From Gemmatimonadota bacterium (GTDB lineage Bacteria > Gemmatimonadota > Gemmatimonadetes > Gemmatimonadales > GWC2-71-9), in contig QHUC01000048.1 of the NCBI GenBank assembly GCA_003221045.1, forward strand, positions 1 to 36,094: a DNA stretch of 36,094 nucleotides, given 5' to 3'. The notes below the pieces were generated by a model. It searched no databases. It worked only from the letters and a program-made list of their open reading frames with translations, and was not told the origin of the DNA. Below, piece by piece: positions 16,632 through 24,146 of the stretch. A program made the translations under genes and the position numbers. How positions within the stretch are numbered: the first letter of the stretch is position 1; every line of letters starts with the position of its first letter.

Positions 16632-17533
16632 CGGGGGGGGCGGGGGGGGCGGGGGGGGATCGGCCGCTCGCGGGGGTCCTGGCCCCCATCACCACGCCGT
16701 TCGACCGCGCCACCGGAGAGGTCGCCCCGGTGCACCTCCGTCAGAACGTCACCCGGCTCCTCGCGGCCGGACTCGACGGGGTGGTCGTGGCGGGCTCGAC
16801 GGGCGAGTCGGCCCTGCTGGACCCCGACGAGCAGCGCCGGATGGTCGCCTGGGTACGTGAGGTGTTGCCGGACCGCCGCTGGCTGCTCGCCGGCACGGGC
16901 AGTGAGTCCACGCGGCAGGCCGTGGCGCTCACGCGCGCGGCGGCTGCCGAGGGGGCCGACGCCGTGCTGGTGCGGCCTCCCGCCTACTACTCGGCCGGTC
17001 TCTCACCCGCAACCCTCGCGGAGTACTACCGCGCCGTGGCCGATGCGAGCCCGATTCCGCTCTTGGTCTACAACATCCCGAAGTACACGCACCTGGCGAT
17101 CGCCGCGGGGCTGCTGCACCAGCTCACCGCACACCCCAACATCGTTGGCGTGAAGGATTCTTCGGGCGACGCTAAGAATCTCGCGGCGTATCGCGACGTG
17201 GCACCTGACTGGTCGGTGTTCGTCGGCTCGGGCTCGCTCCTCTACCAGGCGCTCGAGCTCAAGTGCGACGGCGGAATCCTCGCCGTGGCCTGCTTCGCTG
17301 CGGCGCTCGCCGCCCAGGTGTACGCGGCCTTCCAGGCCGGAGACCGCGCCGAGGCGGGGAAGCTGCAAGAGCGGCTGGGTCCGCTCGACAAGGAGGTCGT
17401 CGGAAGGCTGGGCCCTGCCGGCGTCAAGGCCGCCATGGACGCGGTGGGGCTGTACGGCGGACCGGTGCGCACCCCGCTCGCTCCCGTGGGCGCGGCCGAC
17501 CGGGAGCGGGTGACCAAACTCGTGGCCGCGTGA
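16628..17533 (+). CDS. DHDPS/N-acetylneuraminate lyase family aldolase, probably not DapA itself
   Basis: A 301-residue TIM-barrel aldolase. The Schiff-base lysine is K176 (GVKDSSGD), the conserved tyrosine Y148 (VYNIPKYT) and the GSTGES phosphate-like loop is at 56-61. In true dihydrodipicolinate synthase the Tyr motif reads YNVPSRTG and its Arg binds the substrate carboxylate; here that position is Tyr (YNIPKYTH), so a different keto-acid substrate is likely (inference). The first ten residues are encoded by a (C-G8)x3 tract directly after the start, MTGGAGGAGGD. GTG 16628 overlaps the pilT-like stop (GTGA). A later start is possible, as the family core begins at about residue 14. Confidence 0.88.
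   Translation: MTGGAGGAGGDRPLAGVLAPITTPFDRATGEVAPVHLRQNVTRLLAAGLDGVVVAGSTGESALLDPDEQRRMVAWVREVLPDRRWLLAGTGSESTRQAVALTRAAAAEGADAVLVRPPAYYSAGLSPATLAEYYRAVADASPIPLLVYNIPKYTHLAIAAGLLHQLTAHPNIVGVKDSSGDAKNLAAYRDVAPDWSVFVGSGSLLYQALELKCDGGILAVACFAAALAAQVYAAFQAGDRAEAGKLQERLGPLDKEVVGRLGPAGVKAAMDAVGLYGGPVRTPLAPVGAADRERVTKLVAA
16632..16659 (+). repeat. Three G8 runs in tandem at the start of the aldolase gene
   Basis: After the stop of the PilT-like gene come three runs of eight G separated by single C, a 9-base unit repeated three times. It encodes GGAGGAGG. The runs can slip by one base and thus shift the frame, and four or more G-triplets allow a G-quadruplex in the coding strand. Confidence 0.85.
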
Positions 17534-18438
17534 CGGACTATCGAGCCCTCCTGGCCGTCATCGCTGTCCCCCGGCTCGTCGGCACCGCAGCGCATCAGCG
17601 GGTTCGCGACCGGCTCAAATCCGAGCTCGTGGGTCGGGGGTTCGTGGTCATGGAGCACCGCTTCAGCGGGCGATCGTTGCTCTATCGCTTCGGACGGACG
17701 CCGCTCGACGGCATCAACTTGATCGCCGTCCGTCCCCGCGTCAGAATCAGGACATGGCTCACCGCCCATTACGATTCCAAAGGCCAACGCCTCTCCATGG
17801 CCTCGCGCTTGCTCGCCGCCGGGCTCGTGACGCTCGGCGCTCTCGAGTTGGCCGGTGTCGCACTCCGGGGGCTCTTGGGCATGCTCCACCTCGGGCCTGC
17901 GGACGCGCTCCTCGGCCTCGCGGGGCTCGTCGGGGCGGCGCTCCTCGCCGCTAACCCCGTGACCGACAATTCGGCCGGCGCCGTGGATAACGGCTCCGGC
18001 GTCATCGCGGTCCTCGCCACCGTCGATGCGCTGCCGCCGGACGCCGGCGTCGGCGTCATCTTCTCGGACGCCGAGGAATACGGCCTCGTCGGGGCGCGGG
18101 CGATCGTGCGAGAACGGGCCAACCTGCTCGCCGATACTGCGGTCCTGAACTTCGACGGCATCGACGACCGCGGCGGCGCCGTTGCGTTCGTGCATCGGCC
18201 CGGGCCGACCGTTGACGCAGTCACGCGCGCCACGGACGCGCGCGGCTGGCGCCGGCTGCCCGTGCTCGTCGATGGCATCGCGTTTGGCGCGGCGGCCCGG
18301 GAGTGCGTGACGATCATGCGAGGCGACTGGTCCACCACGCGAATCGTCCACACGTCCAACGATACCGCGGAGCGGTTGACGCTGGAGGGCGCGCGCCAGG
18401 TGGGTGTGGGAGTTGCACGCGCGCTTCAACCGGCCTAG
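17530..18438 (+). CDS. M28-family-like zinc peptidase with an internal hydrophobic insertion
   Basis: About 302 residues. Candidate zinc ligands follow the M28 order: H80 (TAHYDSKG), D153 (GAVDNGSG), E182/E183 (SDAEEYGLVGA), D209 (NFDGID) and H274 (IVHTSND). Between the first two ligands (about 88-145) lie two strongly hydrophobic segments (LLAAGLVTLGALELAGVAL and LLGLAGLVGAALLAA), which would place the protein in the membrane. M28 enzymes are amino- or carboxypeptidases; the substrate is unknown. No signal peptide is seen. The start GTG overlaps the previous stop (GTGA). A terminator follows at 18461. Confidence 0.8.
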   Translation: MTDYRALLAVIAVPRLVGTAAHQRVRDRLKSELVGRGFVVMEHRFSGRSLLYRFGRTPLDGINLIAVRPRVRIRTWLTAHYDSKGQRLSMASRLLAAGLVTLGALELAGVALRGLLGMLHLGPADALLGLAGLVGAALLAANPVTDNSAGAVDNGSGVIAVLATVDALPPDAGVGVIFSDAEEYGLVGARAIVRERANLLADTAVLNFDGIDDRGGAVAFVHRPGPTVDAVTRATDARGWRRLPVLVDGIAFGAAARECVTIMRGDWSTTRIVHTSNDTAERLTLEGARQVGVGVARALQPA

Positions 18439-18460
18439 CTTCCCCCGGAGGATACTCCAA

Positions 18461-18485
18461 CGCCCCGCCTCCTCGGGGCGTTTTT
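18461..18485 (+). terminator. Rho-independent terminator just upstream of purA
   Basis: The stem CGCCCCG (18461-18467) / CGGGGCG (18474-18480) with a CCTCCT loop is followed by TTTTT (18481-18485). It ends the trpS-to-peptidase run. It stops only 11 bases before the purA ATG, leaving little room for a separate purA promoter and leader. Confidence 0.85.
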
Positions 18486-18496
18486 GCTGGGGGTCT

Positions 18497-19657
18497 ATGT
18501 TCGGACCGAAGACGCACTGCGTCGTGGTCGTCGGCGCCCAGTGGGGCGACGAAGGCAAGGGGAAGATCGTTGACGTTCTCGCCGAACGGGCGGATCTCGT
18601 CGTGCGCTACCAGGGTGGGGCGAACGCCGGCCACACCGTGCACACGGCGGCCGGCGAATTCGTGCTGCACCAGATCCCCTCTGGGATCATCCAGGGCGCG
18701 GTCTGCCTCGTCGGCAACGGGGTGGCGCTCGATCCGGAGACCCTCTTCACCGAGCTCGATGCCCTGAGCGAGCGCGGCATCCGCACCGAGCACAAGCTGT
18801 ACGTCTCGGACCGGGCCCATCTCACACTGCCCTATCACAAGCTGCTCGACCGGGCCCGCGAAGCCCGCGAGAAGATCGGGACCACGGGCCGGGGCATCGG
18901 CCCGACGTACGAGGACAAGTACGGTCGCCGGGGGATCCGCGTGGGCGACCTCCGGAACCTGAGCCGGGCCCGGGAGCTGGTCTGCGTGCGCGTGCAGGCG
19001 GCGAACGAATTCCTCGCATTGCTGGGATCCGCCGTGCTCGAGGGTGCCCAGGGCGCGCTGCTCGACGTGGACCACGGCACCTACCCTTACGTCACGTCCT
19101 CCAATACGACCGCCGGTGGAGCGGCGGTCGGCTCGGGCATCGGACCCACGGCCGTCGATGCCGTGTTGGGGGTCGTCAAGGCGTACACGACTCGTGTGGG
19201 CAACGGGCCGCTCCCCACCGAGGCGGAGCCGGCCGTGGCCGACCGGATCCGGGAGCTGGGAGACGAATTCGGGGCAACCACCGGGCGACCGCGCCGCTGC
19301 GGTTGGTTCGACGCCGTCGTGGTACGCTACGCCGTCCGCGTGAACGGCCTCACCGGGCTTGCCGTGACCAAGCTCGACGTGCTCGATTCCTTCTCCGAGA
19401 TTCCCGTGTGCGTCGGTTATCGGTTCGAGGGCGAGTCGCTCGACTCTATGCCGGCGGACGTGGAGCGTCTGGCGGGCGTGGAACCGGTCTACGAGTCGTT
19501 GCCTGGCTGGGAAAAATCCCTGAGCCACGTGCGCCGGCTAGCGGACCTGCCACCTGCGGCGCGGGCATATTTGGACCGGCTCCAGGACCTGGCACACGCG
19601 CCGATCCAGTATGTCAGCGTCGGGACGCACCGCGAGCAGATCATCGAAGTGACGTGA
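18497..19657 (+). CDS. purA: Adenylosuccinate synthetase with ~40 residues missing internally
   Basis: Joins IMP and aspartate using GTP in AMP synthesis. The N-terminus VVVVGAQWGDEGKGKIVD, NAGHTVH, TTGRGIGPTYEDKYGRRGIRVGDL, EGAQGALLDVDHGTYPYVTSSNTTAGG, STRVGNGP-like TRVGNGPLPTE, GATTGRPRRCGW, TKLDVLD and VEPVYESLPGW are all present. The length is 387 against ~425-430. The shortage lies between RVGDL and EGAQG (bases ~18950-19040): 29 residues here against 69 in the E. coli enzyme. The reading frame is kept. The loss removes a helical segment that no family member I know lacks, so a real short variant, a deletion or a collapsed assembly are the options. GGGGG at 18490-18493 precedes the ATG. 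Confidence 0.9.
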   Translation: MFGPKTHCVVVVGAQWGDEGKGKIVDVLAERADLVVRYQGGANAGHTVHTAAGEFVLHQIPSGIIQGAVCLVGNGVALDPETLFTELDALSERGIRTEHKLYVSDRAHLTLPYHKLLDRAREAREKIGTTGRGIGPTYEDKYGRRGIRVGDLRNLSRARELVCVRVQAANEFLALLGSAVLEGAQGALLDVDHGTYPYVTSSNTTAGGAAVGSGIGPTAVDAVLGVVKAYTTRVGNGPLPTEAEPAVADRIRELGDEFGATTGRPRRCGWFDAVVVRYAVRVNGLTGLAVTKLDVLDSFSEIPVCVGYRFEGESLDSMPADVERLAGVEPVYESLPGWEKSLSHVRRLADLPPAARAYLDRLQDLAHAPIQYVSVGTHREQIIEVT

Positions 19658-19670
19658 CACTGGCGCATTG

Positions 19671-20669
19671 ATGCTCGACCTGGCGGTCATCGGTGCCGGG
19701 CCCTGCGGGCTCGCGGTAGGCGTGGCGGCGAAGCGTGCCGGTCTCACGTGCACGCTGTACGACCGGGGCCCCGTGGTCGCCAGCCTGCTGCGCTATCCCC
19801 TGTACATGACGTTCTTCTCGACGCCCGACAAGCTCGAGATCGGCGTTCCGTTCGTCACGGCCGGCGACAAGCCGACGCGCCGTGAGGCGCTGACCTACTA
19901 TCGAAAAGTGTCCGAGCACTTCGAGCTGGACGTGCGCCAGTACCATACGGTGCGTCGCGTGGCCAGCGCCGACGACGCGTTCCAGGTCCAGGCCGAGCAT
20001 CCCGGCATGCCGGGCCCGGAGACCATCGGATGCCGTCATGTCGTGTTCGCCACCGGCTATTTCGAGTCGCCGAATCGGCTCGGCGTGCCGGGCGAGGACT
20101 TGCCCAACGTGTCGCACTACTTCACCGAGGCGCATCCCTACTGGCAGCAGCGCGTGGTCGTGGTGGGGGGCGGCAACAGCGCAGTGGAGACGGCCCTCGA
20201 GCTGTGCCGGGTCGGCGCCGAGGTCACCATCGTGCACTTCCTGGGCGACTTCGATCGCGGGGTCAAGCCATGGGTGCTTCCCGACATCACGAACCGCGTG
20301 AAAGAAGGCCGGGTCCACGTCCGGTGGTGCAGCCGGGTCATCGAGATCGACCGATCGCATGTGGTCGTTCGGCGCGAACCCGATGGAGGCCAGGAGACGA
20401 TTCCCGCCGATTTCCTCCTGGCGCTGACGGGTTACACGGCGGATCTCACGCTGCTGCGCTCCGTGGGCGTGGCAGTCGACGAAGCGAGCGGGGTGCCGCG
20501 GCATTCCCCGGCAACAATGGAGACGAACGTACCAGGCGTGTACATCGCTGGCGTGCTCGCCTCGGGGTTCGACGCCAATAGGATTTTCATTGAGAATGGG
20601 CGCGAGCACGGCGGGCGGATCTGCGATCACATCAAAAGCAAACCCCCCAGAGTTGCCCCTGGGGGGTGA
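19671..20669 (+). CDS. ypdA: YpdA-family putative bacillithiol disulfide reductase
   Basis: A 332-residue FAD/NADPH thioredoxin-reductase-like flavoprotein. The FAD motif GAGPCGLA is near 9-16 and the NADPH motif GGGNSAVE near 165-172. YPLYMTFFSTPDKLEIG and TGYTADLTLLR with GVYIAGV match the YpdA subgroup, which reduces oxidised bacillithiol in Firmicutes. The CxxC of thioredoxin reductase is absent, as in YpdA. No bacillithiol synthesis gene is in the window, so the thiol partner is inferred. I take ATG 19671; a TTG lies one codon earlier. The last codons form one arm of a hairpin (20642-20667). Confidence 0.85.
   Translation: MLDLAVIGAGPCGLAVGVAAKRAGLTCTLYDRGPVVASLLRYPLYMTFFSTPDKLEIGVPFVTAGDKPTRREALTYYRKVSEHFELDVRQYHTVRRVASADDAFQVQAEHPGMPGPETIGCRHVVFATGYFESPNRLGVPGEDLPNVSHYFTEAHPYWQQRVVVVGGGNSAVETALELCRVGAEVTIVHFLGDFDRGVKPWVLPDITNRVKEGRVHVRWCSRVIEIDRSHVVVRREPDGGQETIPADFLLALTGYTADLTLLRSVGVAVDEASGVPRHSPATMETNVPGVYIAGVLASGFDANRIFIENGREHGGRICDHIKSKPPRVAPGG
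20633..20667 (-). terminator. Minus-strand terminator downstream of the riboswitch
   Basis: The arms ACCCCCCAG (20642-20650) and CTGGGGGGT (20659-20667) pair perfectly over an 8-base loop. Read on the minus strand the stem is followed by TTTGCTTTT, a U-rich tail; read on the plus strand no T-run follows. It therefore works best as the end of a minus-strand transcript that starts beyond the riboswitch. It overlaps the last codons and stop of ypdA and may also slow plus-strand transcription. Confidence 0.65.
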
Positions 20670-20987
20670 TCGCCTGCTCCACATCGTGCGCCCTAGAACC
20701 CGATGCGAGCGAGACGAATTTCTTGCTCGGGGGGCTAATGAGAAGCCCCGCGCTCTGGTCAGGGCGTGGGGCCGGTACCAACCTCCGGCAGCCGGGCTGT
20801 CTCGGAGACCCGAGACCCTTGGCTTTGCGCCCCGCCGTCGCCGGCGGTTTGCCCTGAAAGCAGAGATAGCCGGTCGGGTATTGAGCAAAAACGGTGCCCT
20901 GGCACTACCTAGCGTGACTGCTGTAGATAGCGTTCTCCCAGTCCCCACCTTGTATTGCATAATGCACTATTTCCTGCAGAACACAGT
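20670..20987. other. 318-bp intergenic region between ypdA and glycerate kinase
   Basis: No plausible gene is seen on either strand; the long open frame on the minus strand is the antisense of ypdA. The region holds a c-di-GMP-I riboswitch on the minus strand (20781-20867) and a small hairpin GGGGCT/AGCCCC at about 20732-20750 on the minus strand. The right end (20950-20987) is AT-richer and contains TGCATAATGCA (20956-20966), an odd-centred palindrome with a CATAAT -10-like box. It may be the promoter region of the glycerate kinase gene. Confidence 0.7.
20781..20867 (-). promoter_or_regulatory. Cyclic di-GMP-I (GEMM) riboswitch, minus strand
   Basis: The minus strand shows the GEMM-I pattern in order: AGGGCAAACC (20855-20846), a hairpin GCCG-GCGA-CGGC with a GNRA loop, GGGGCGCAAAGCC (20833-20821), a second hairpin GTCTCGG-GTCT-CCGAGAC (20817-20800 area), and the closing CCCGGCTGCCGG (20796-20785). 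A short outer stem ATCTC/GAGGT (20867-20863 with 20785-20781) closes it. These match the known Vc2-type aptamer core GGGCAAACC...GNRA...GGACGCAAAGCC...GGGxUxCCG. The RNA class binds c-di-GMP (or cGAMP in some variants). No gene on the minus strand follows; a terminator-like hairpin stands ~115 bases downstream. Confidence 0.85.
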
Positions 20988-22070
20988 ATGACGCACGTTG
21001 TCCTCATCGCTCCTGCCGCCTTCAAGGGCACTTTCGGGCCCCGACAGGTCGCCGACGCCCTCGCGATGGGAGTCAGGCACGCGCTCCCCGAAGCAACGGT
21101 TCTCCAATGCCCGATTTCCGATGGAGGGGATGGGCTGCTCGACGCCGTGCTCCCGCCCGGTTCGCTGCGCGAGCGACTCACCGTGACCGGCCCCCTCAGT
21201 GATCCGGTCTCTGGAGAGCTCGGTTGGATCGATCCCGAGACAGCGATCTTCGAAAGCGCGACCGCGTGCGGCATTGCCCTGCTCAAGCCGGACCAGCTGG
21301 ACCCGCTCCGCGCCACGACGCGCGGCGTTGGGGAGCTCGTCTGGGAGGCCGTCGAACGGGGCGCAAACACGGTCGTGGTGGGCCTCGGCGGCTCTGCGAC
21401 GGTGGACGGCGGCACCGGCGCGGCGCGGGGGCTCGGTTGGTCGATCGTGGATTCCGGGGGTGCAGCGCTCCCGGATGGCGGCGGGTCACTGGCACAACTC
21501 GCGGAGGTCGAAGGCGGGTGGAGCATCGCGGCGCGCGTCGTCGCCCTCGCCGACGTGACCACGCCGTTGGTGGGTCCGAAGGGCGCCGCGCCGGTGTTCG
21601 GTCCTCAGAAGGGGGCGGGGCCGGAAGGCGTGAAGCTGCTCTCACGGGGGCTCGAGCGGCTCGCCGAAGTGATGGCGAGGCACGGACGTAATGATCTGGC
21701 GACACTCGACGGTGGCGGCGCGGCGGGCGGTCTCGGCGCCGGGCTCGCGTTCTTCGCGAAGGCGCAGCTCACGAGTGGAGCGGACTGGGTGCTCACGCGC
21801 GTGGGGTTCGACGCCGCGCTCGCCAACGCCCAGCTCGTGATCACGGGGGAGGGCTCGTTCGATCGCACCTCGCTGGTCGGTAAAGCGTCCGGCGAGGTCG
21901 TGCGCCGCGCCCAGGCGGCGAGAAAGCGGGTTGCGGTCGTGGCGGGGAAGGTCGAAGGACTCGTCGGCCTGCACGCCCTGGACGGCGAAGGCAGGGTCCT
22001 CGATGCCACAGGCATCGCGGCGTTGGCGCAGCGGGCGGTGCGCGAGGCGTTCGGGTTGCCGGGCCCCTAG
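20988..22070 (+). CDS. Glycerate 2-kinase, GarK/GlxK type
   Basis: A 360-residue kinase that phosphorylates D-glycerate, probably to 2-phosphoglycerate. The start IAPAAFKGTFGPRQVADALAMGVR matches the family's IAPDSFKGSLSA..VA.AI..G; PISDGGDGLLDAVL is its D-G-G motif, GLGGSATVDGGTGAARGLG the central glycine loop, and TGEGSFDRTSLVGKASGEV the C-terminal signature. I use ATG 20988; TTG 20955 in frame would add 11 residues and is less likely. No Shine-Dalgarno is visible. The dehydrogenase at 14452 could supply glycerate, but the two genes are not linked. Confidence 0.92.
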   Translation: MTHVVLIAPAAFKGTFGPRQVADALAMGVRHALPEATVLQCPISDGGDGLLDAVLPPGSLRERLTVTGPLSDPVSGELGWIDPETAIFESATACGIALLKPDQLDPLRATTRGVGELVWEAVERGANTVVVGLGGSATVDGGTGAARGLGWSIVDSGGAALPDGGGSLAQLAEVEGGWSIAARVVALADVTTPLVGPKGAAPVFGPQKGAGPEGVKLLSRGLERLAEVMARHGRNDLATLDGGGAAGGLGAGLAFFAKAQLTSGADWVLTRVGFDAALANAQLVITGEGSFDRTSLVGKASGEVVRRAQAARKRVAVVAGKVEGLVGLHALDGEGRVLDATGIAALAQRAVREAFGLPGP

Positions 22071-22094
22071 CGGCCCGTCTATCTTCCGCCCCTT
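22056..22094 (+). promoter_or_regulatory. Putative glyS promoter, near-leaderless
   Basis: TTGCCG (22056-22061) and TATCTT (22080-22085) with an 18-base spacer precede the ATG at 22095 by 9 bases. No Shine-Dalgarno sequence exists. A similar TCTATCTT..CCGC...ATG arrangement occurs before 24514. Confidence 0.4.
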
Positions 22095-23438
22095 ATGCCG
22101 CCCAACCCCAACGATACCGTGATGGACAAACTCGTCTCGCTCGCGAAGCGACGCGGCTTCGTATTTCAATCCTCGGAGATCTACGGCGGTCTCGGCTCGG
22201 TGTGGGATTACGGCCCTCTCGGTGTCGAGCTCAAGAAGAACATCAAGGAGCGTTGGTGGCGCTCGATGGTGCACAAGCGTGAGGACATCGAGGGTCTGGA
22301 TGCGGCGATCCTGATGCACCCGAAGGTCTGGGAAGCCTCAGGACACGTGGCGGGGTTTACCGACCCGCTGGTCGACTGCAAGCATTGCAAGAACCGGTTC
22401 CGGGCCGACGATCCCCGCATCAAGGGCACTCCGGGTGAGCCGAGCGCGCAGTGCCCCGTGTGCGGCAGCAAGGGCACATTGACTGCACCCCGCATGTTCA
22501 ACCTCATGTTCAAGACGTTCATCGGTCCCGTGGAGGAGGTGGCGGCGGTGGTGTACCTGCGGCCGGAAACGGCCCAGGGGATCTATGTCAACTACTTGAA
22601 CGTCCTGCAATCGTCCCGTCAGAAGGTCCCGTTCGGCATCGCCCAAATCGGCAAGGCGTTCCGAAACGAGATCACGCCCGGGAACTTCATCTTCCGAACC
22701 CGCGAGTTCGAGCAGATGGAGATGCAGTTCTTTGTGAAGCCTGGGACCGACAACGAGTGGTTCGAGTTCTGGCGGCAGGAGCGGATGAAGTGGCTCGTGG
22801 GGCTGGGGGTGCGACCCGAGAAGCTACGGTTTCATCGGCACACGAAGGAGGAGCTCGCGCACTACGCCAAGGACGCCTACGACATCCAGTACGAGTTCCC
22901 GTTCGGCTGGCAGGAGTTTGAGGGGGTTCACAACCGCACGAACTTCGACTTGTCGAGGCATCAGGAGTTTTCGGGCAAGAAGCTCGAATATTTGGACCCG
23001 ACCACGAGCGAGCGGTTCATCCCCTACGTGGTGGAGACGTCGGCGGGCGCCGACCGCACCGCGCTCGTCGTGCTGGTGGATGCCTACCGCGAGGAGGAGG
23101 TGGAAGGCGAGAAACGCGTGGTGCTCCGGCTCCATCCGGCACTCGCGCCGCTCAAGGCGGCGGTCTTCCCGCTCGTGAACAAGGACGGGATGCCCGAGCT
23201 GGCCCGCCGGGTGTTCGACGAGCTGCGCAGGCACTACAACGTCTTCTACGACGACGGGGGCTCGATCGGACGGCGCTACCGCCGTCAGGACGAGGCCGGG
23301 ACGCCGTTCGGCATCACCGTCGACGGCCAGTCCACGCAGGACGGCACCGTGACGGTACGCGACCGGGACACGCTGAAGCAGGATCGTGTGGCGGCCGATC
23401 GACTGGTCGCCTATCTGGGGGAGAAGCTGAAGGGGTAA
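22095..23438 (+). CDS. glyS: Glycyl-tRNA synthetase, alpha2 type
   Basis: A 447-residue class II synthetase of the single-chain dimeric kind (as in Firmicutes and eukaryotes). [29 protein letters not shown] opens the catalytic domain; CKHC and CPVC (about 95-120) form a zinc-like insert; [21 protein letters not shown] is motif 2; [14 protein letters not shown] is motif 3 region; the C-terminal anticodon-binding domain ends [23 protein letters not shown]. Complete. The first nine residues (MPPNPNDTV) may be dispensable, as ATG 22122 would also fit. Confidence 0.96.
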   Translation: MPPNPNDTVMDKLVSLAKRRGFVFQSSEIYGGLGSVWDYGPLGVELKKNIKERWWRSMVHKREDIEGLDAAILMHPKVWEASGHVAGFTDPLVDCKHCKNRFRADDPRIKGTPGEPSAQCPVCGSKGTLTAPRMFNLMFKTFIGPVEEVAAVVYLRPETAQGIYVNYLNVLQSSRQKVPFGIAQIGKAFRNEITPGNFIFRTREFEQMEMQFFVKPGTDNEWFEFWRQERMKWLVGLGVRPEKLRFHRHTKEELAHYAKDAYDIQYEFPFGWQEFEGVHNRTNFDLSRHQEFSGKKLEYLDPTTSERFIPYVVETSAGADRTALVVLVDAYREEEVEGEKRVVLRLHPALAPLKAAVFPLVNKDGMPELARRVFDELRRHYNVFYDDGGSIGRRYRRQDEAGTPFGITVDGQSTQDGTVTVRDRDTLKQDRVAADRLVAYLGEKLKG

Positions 23439-23450
23439 GCTAGCCCCTCG

Positions 23451-24146
23451 ATGAGACTTGATGATTTTCGTTCGATGGTCGAGCGCCTCGCCCTGGAGGT
23501 GCCGAGTGAGTTTCGGGATGGAGTGGTGGCCATCGACGTGAGCCCCAAGGCCGTCCCCCATCCGGTGCGCGGAGGCGTGTACACCCTAGGCGAATGCGTG
23601 CCGATCGAATGGAGCGGGACGGGCGCGGACCTGCAATCGCGCGTCGTGCTCTATCACGGTTCCTTCGCGGCGCTGGCCCGGCTCGGGGAATTCGACTGGC
23701 GCGAGGAAGCCTGGGAGACGCTGACGCACGAGCTGCGCCATCACCTGGAATGGCGGGCGAATCACGACGCGCTCGCCGCATACGACTGGGCGGCGGAGCA
23801 GAACTTCGCCCGCCACGAGGGTCAGCCGTTCGATCCCCGGTTCTTCCGGGCCGGCGAGGTGCTGGACGATGGGGTCTGGAAGGTCGACGACGATCGCTTT
23901 CTCGTTCTCGCCGATTCGAGGAGGCGCGGTGACCACATCGAGATTCCGTGGCACGGACGGGCGTATCGGCTCGTGGTACCGGCCGAGCCGCGCGGGTACG
24001 TCTTCTTGATTCTCGAGGGGCTCCTCGACCCGCCCCCGGGCGATGCAGTTCTCGTCGTCAAGCCCGCTTGGCGATTGCGGGACCTGTTTCGCCGAATGCC
24101 GGCCCCCGTTCAGCAGATCGCGCGAGTGACGCCGCTCGATGGGTAA
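23451..24146 (+). CDS. Zincin-like metallopeptidase-domain protein
   Basis: A 231-residue soluble protein. Its clearest feature is HELRHHLEW at 93-101, an HExxH zinc motif on a predicted helix, followed by AAYDWAAEQNF where a third ligand could lie. VVLYHGSFAALARLGEFDWREEAWETLTHELRHH resembles the small zincin family (PF06262 type), in which the motif follows a short strand. The C-terminal half (about 140-231) is beta-rich with a hydrophobic hairpin and has no recognised fold. No signal peptide. It overlaps the next gene by 8 bases, so they form one unit. TAAGCT 9 bases before the ATG could be a -10 box. Function unknown. Confidence 0.7.
   Translation: MRLDDFRSMVERLALEVPSEFRDGVVAIDVSPKAVPHPVRGGVYTLGECVPIEWSGTGADLQSRVVLYHGSFAALARLGEFDWREEAWETLTHELRHHLEWRANHDALAAYDWAAEQNFARHEGQPFDPRFFRAGEVLDDGVWKVDDDRFLVLADSRRRGDHIEIPWHGRAYRLVVPAEPRGYVFLILEGLLDPPPGDAVLVVKPAWRLRDLFRRMPAPVQQIARVTPLDG

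Noticed and set aside
19010-19040. Restriction-type palindromes (GAATTC, GGATCC) beside the PurA gap and CTCGAG at the IMPase-FTCD joint, suggesting cloning scars
   Set aside because: Six-base palindromes are common by chance; there is no vector sequence and the other joints do not share them.
19641-20960. A 439-residue open frame on the minus strand that could be the gene controlled by the riboswitch
   Set aside because: It starts upstream of and runs through the aptamer, then lies antisense to ypdA; its composition is that of a shadow frame and it passes through the terminator-like hairpin.
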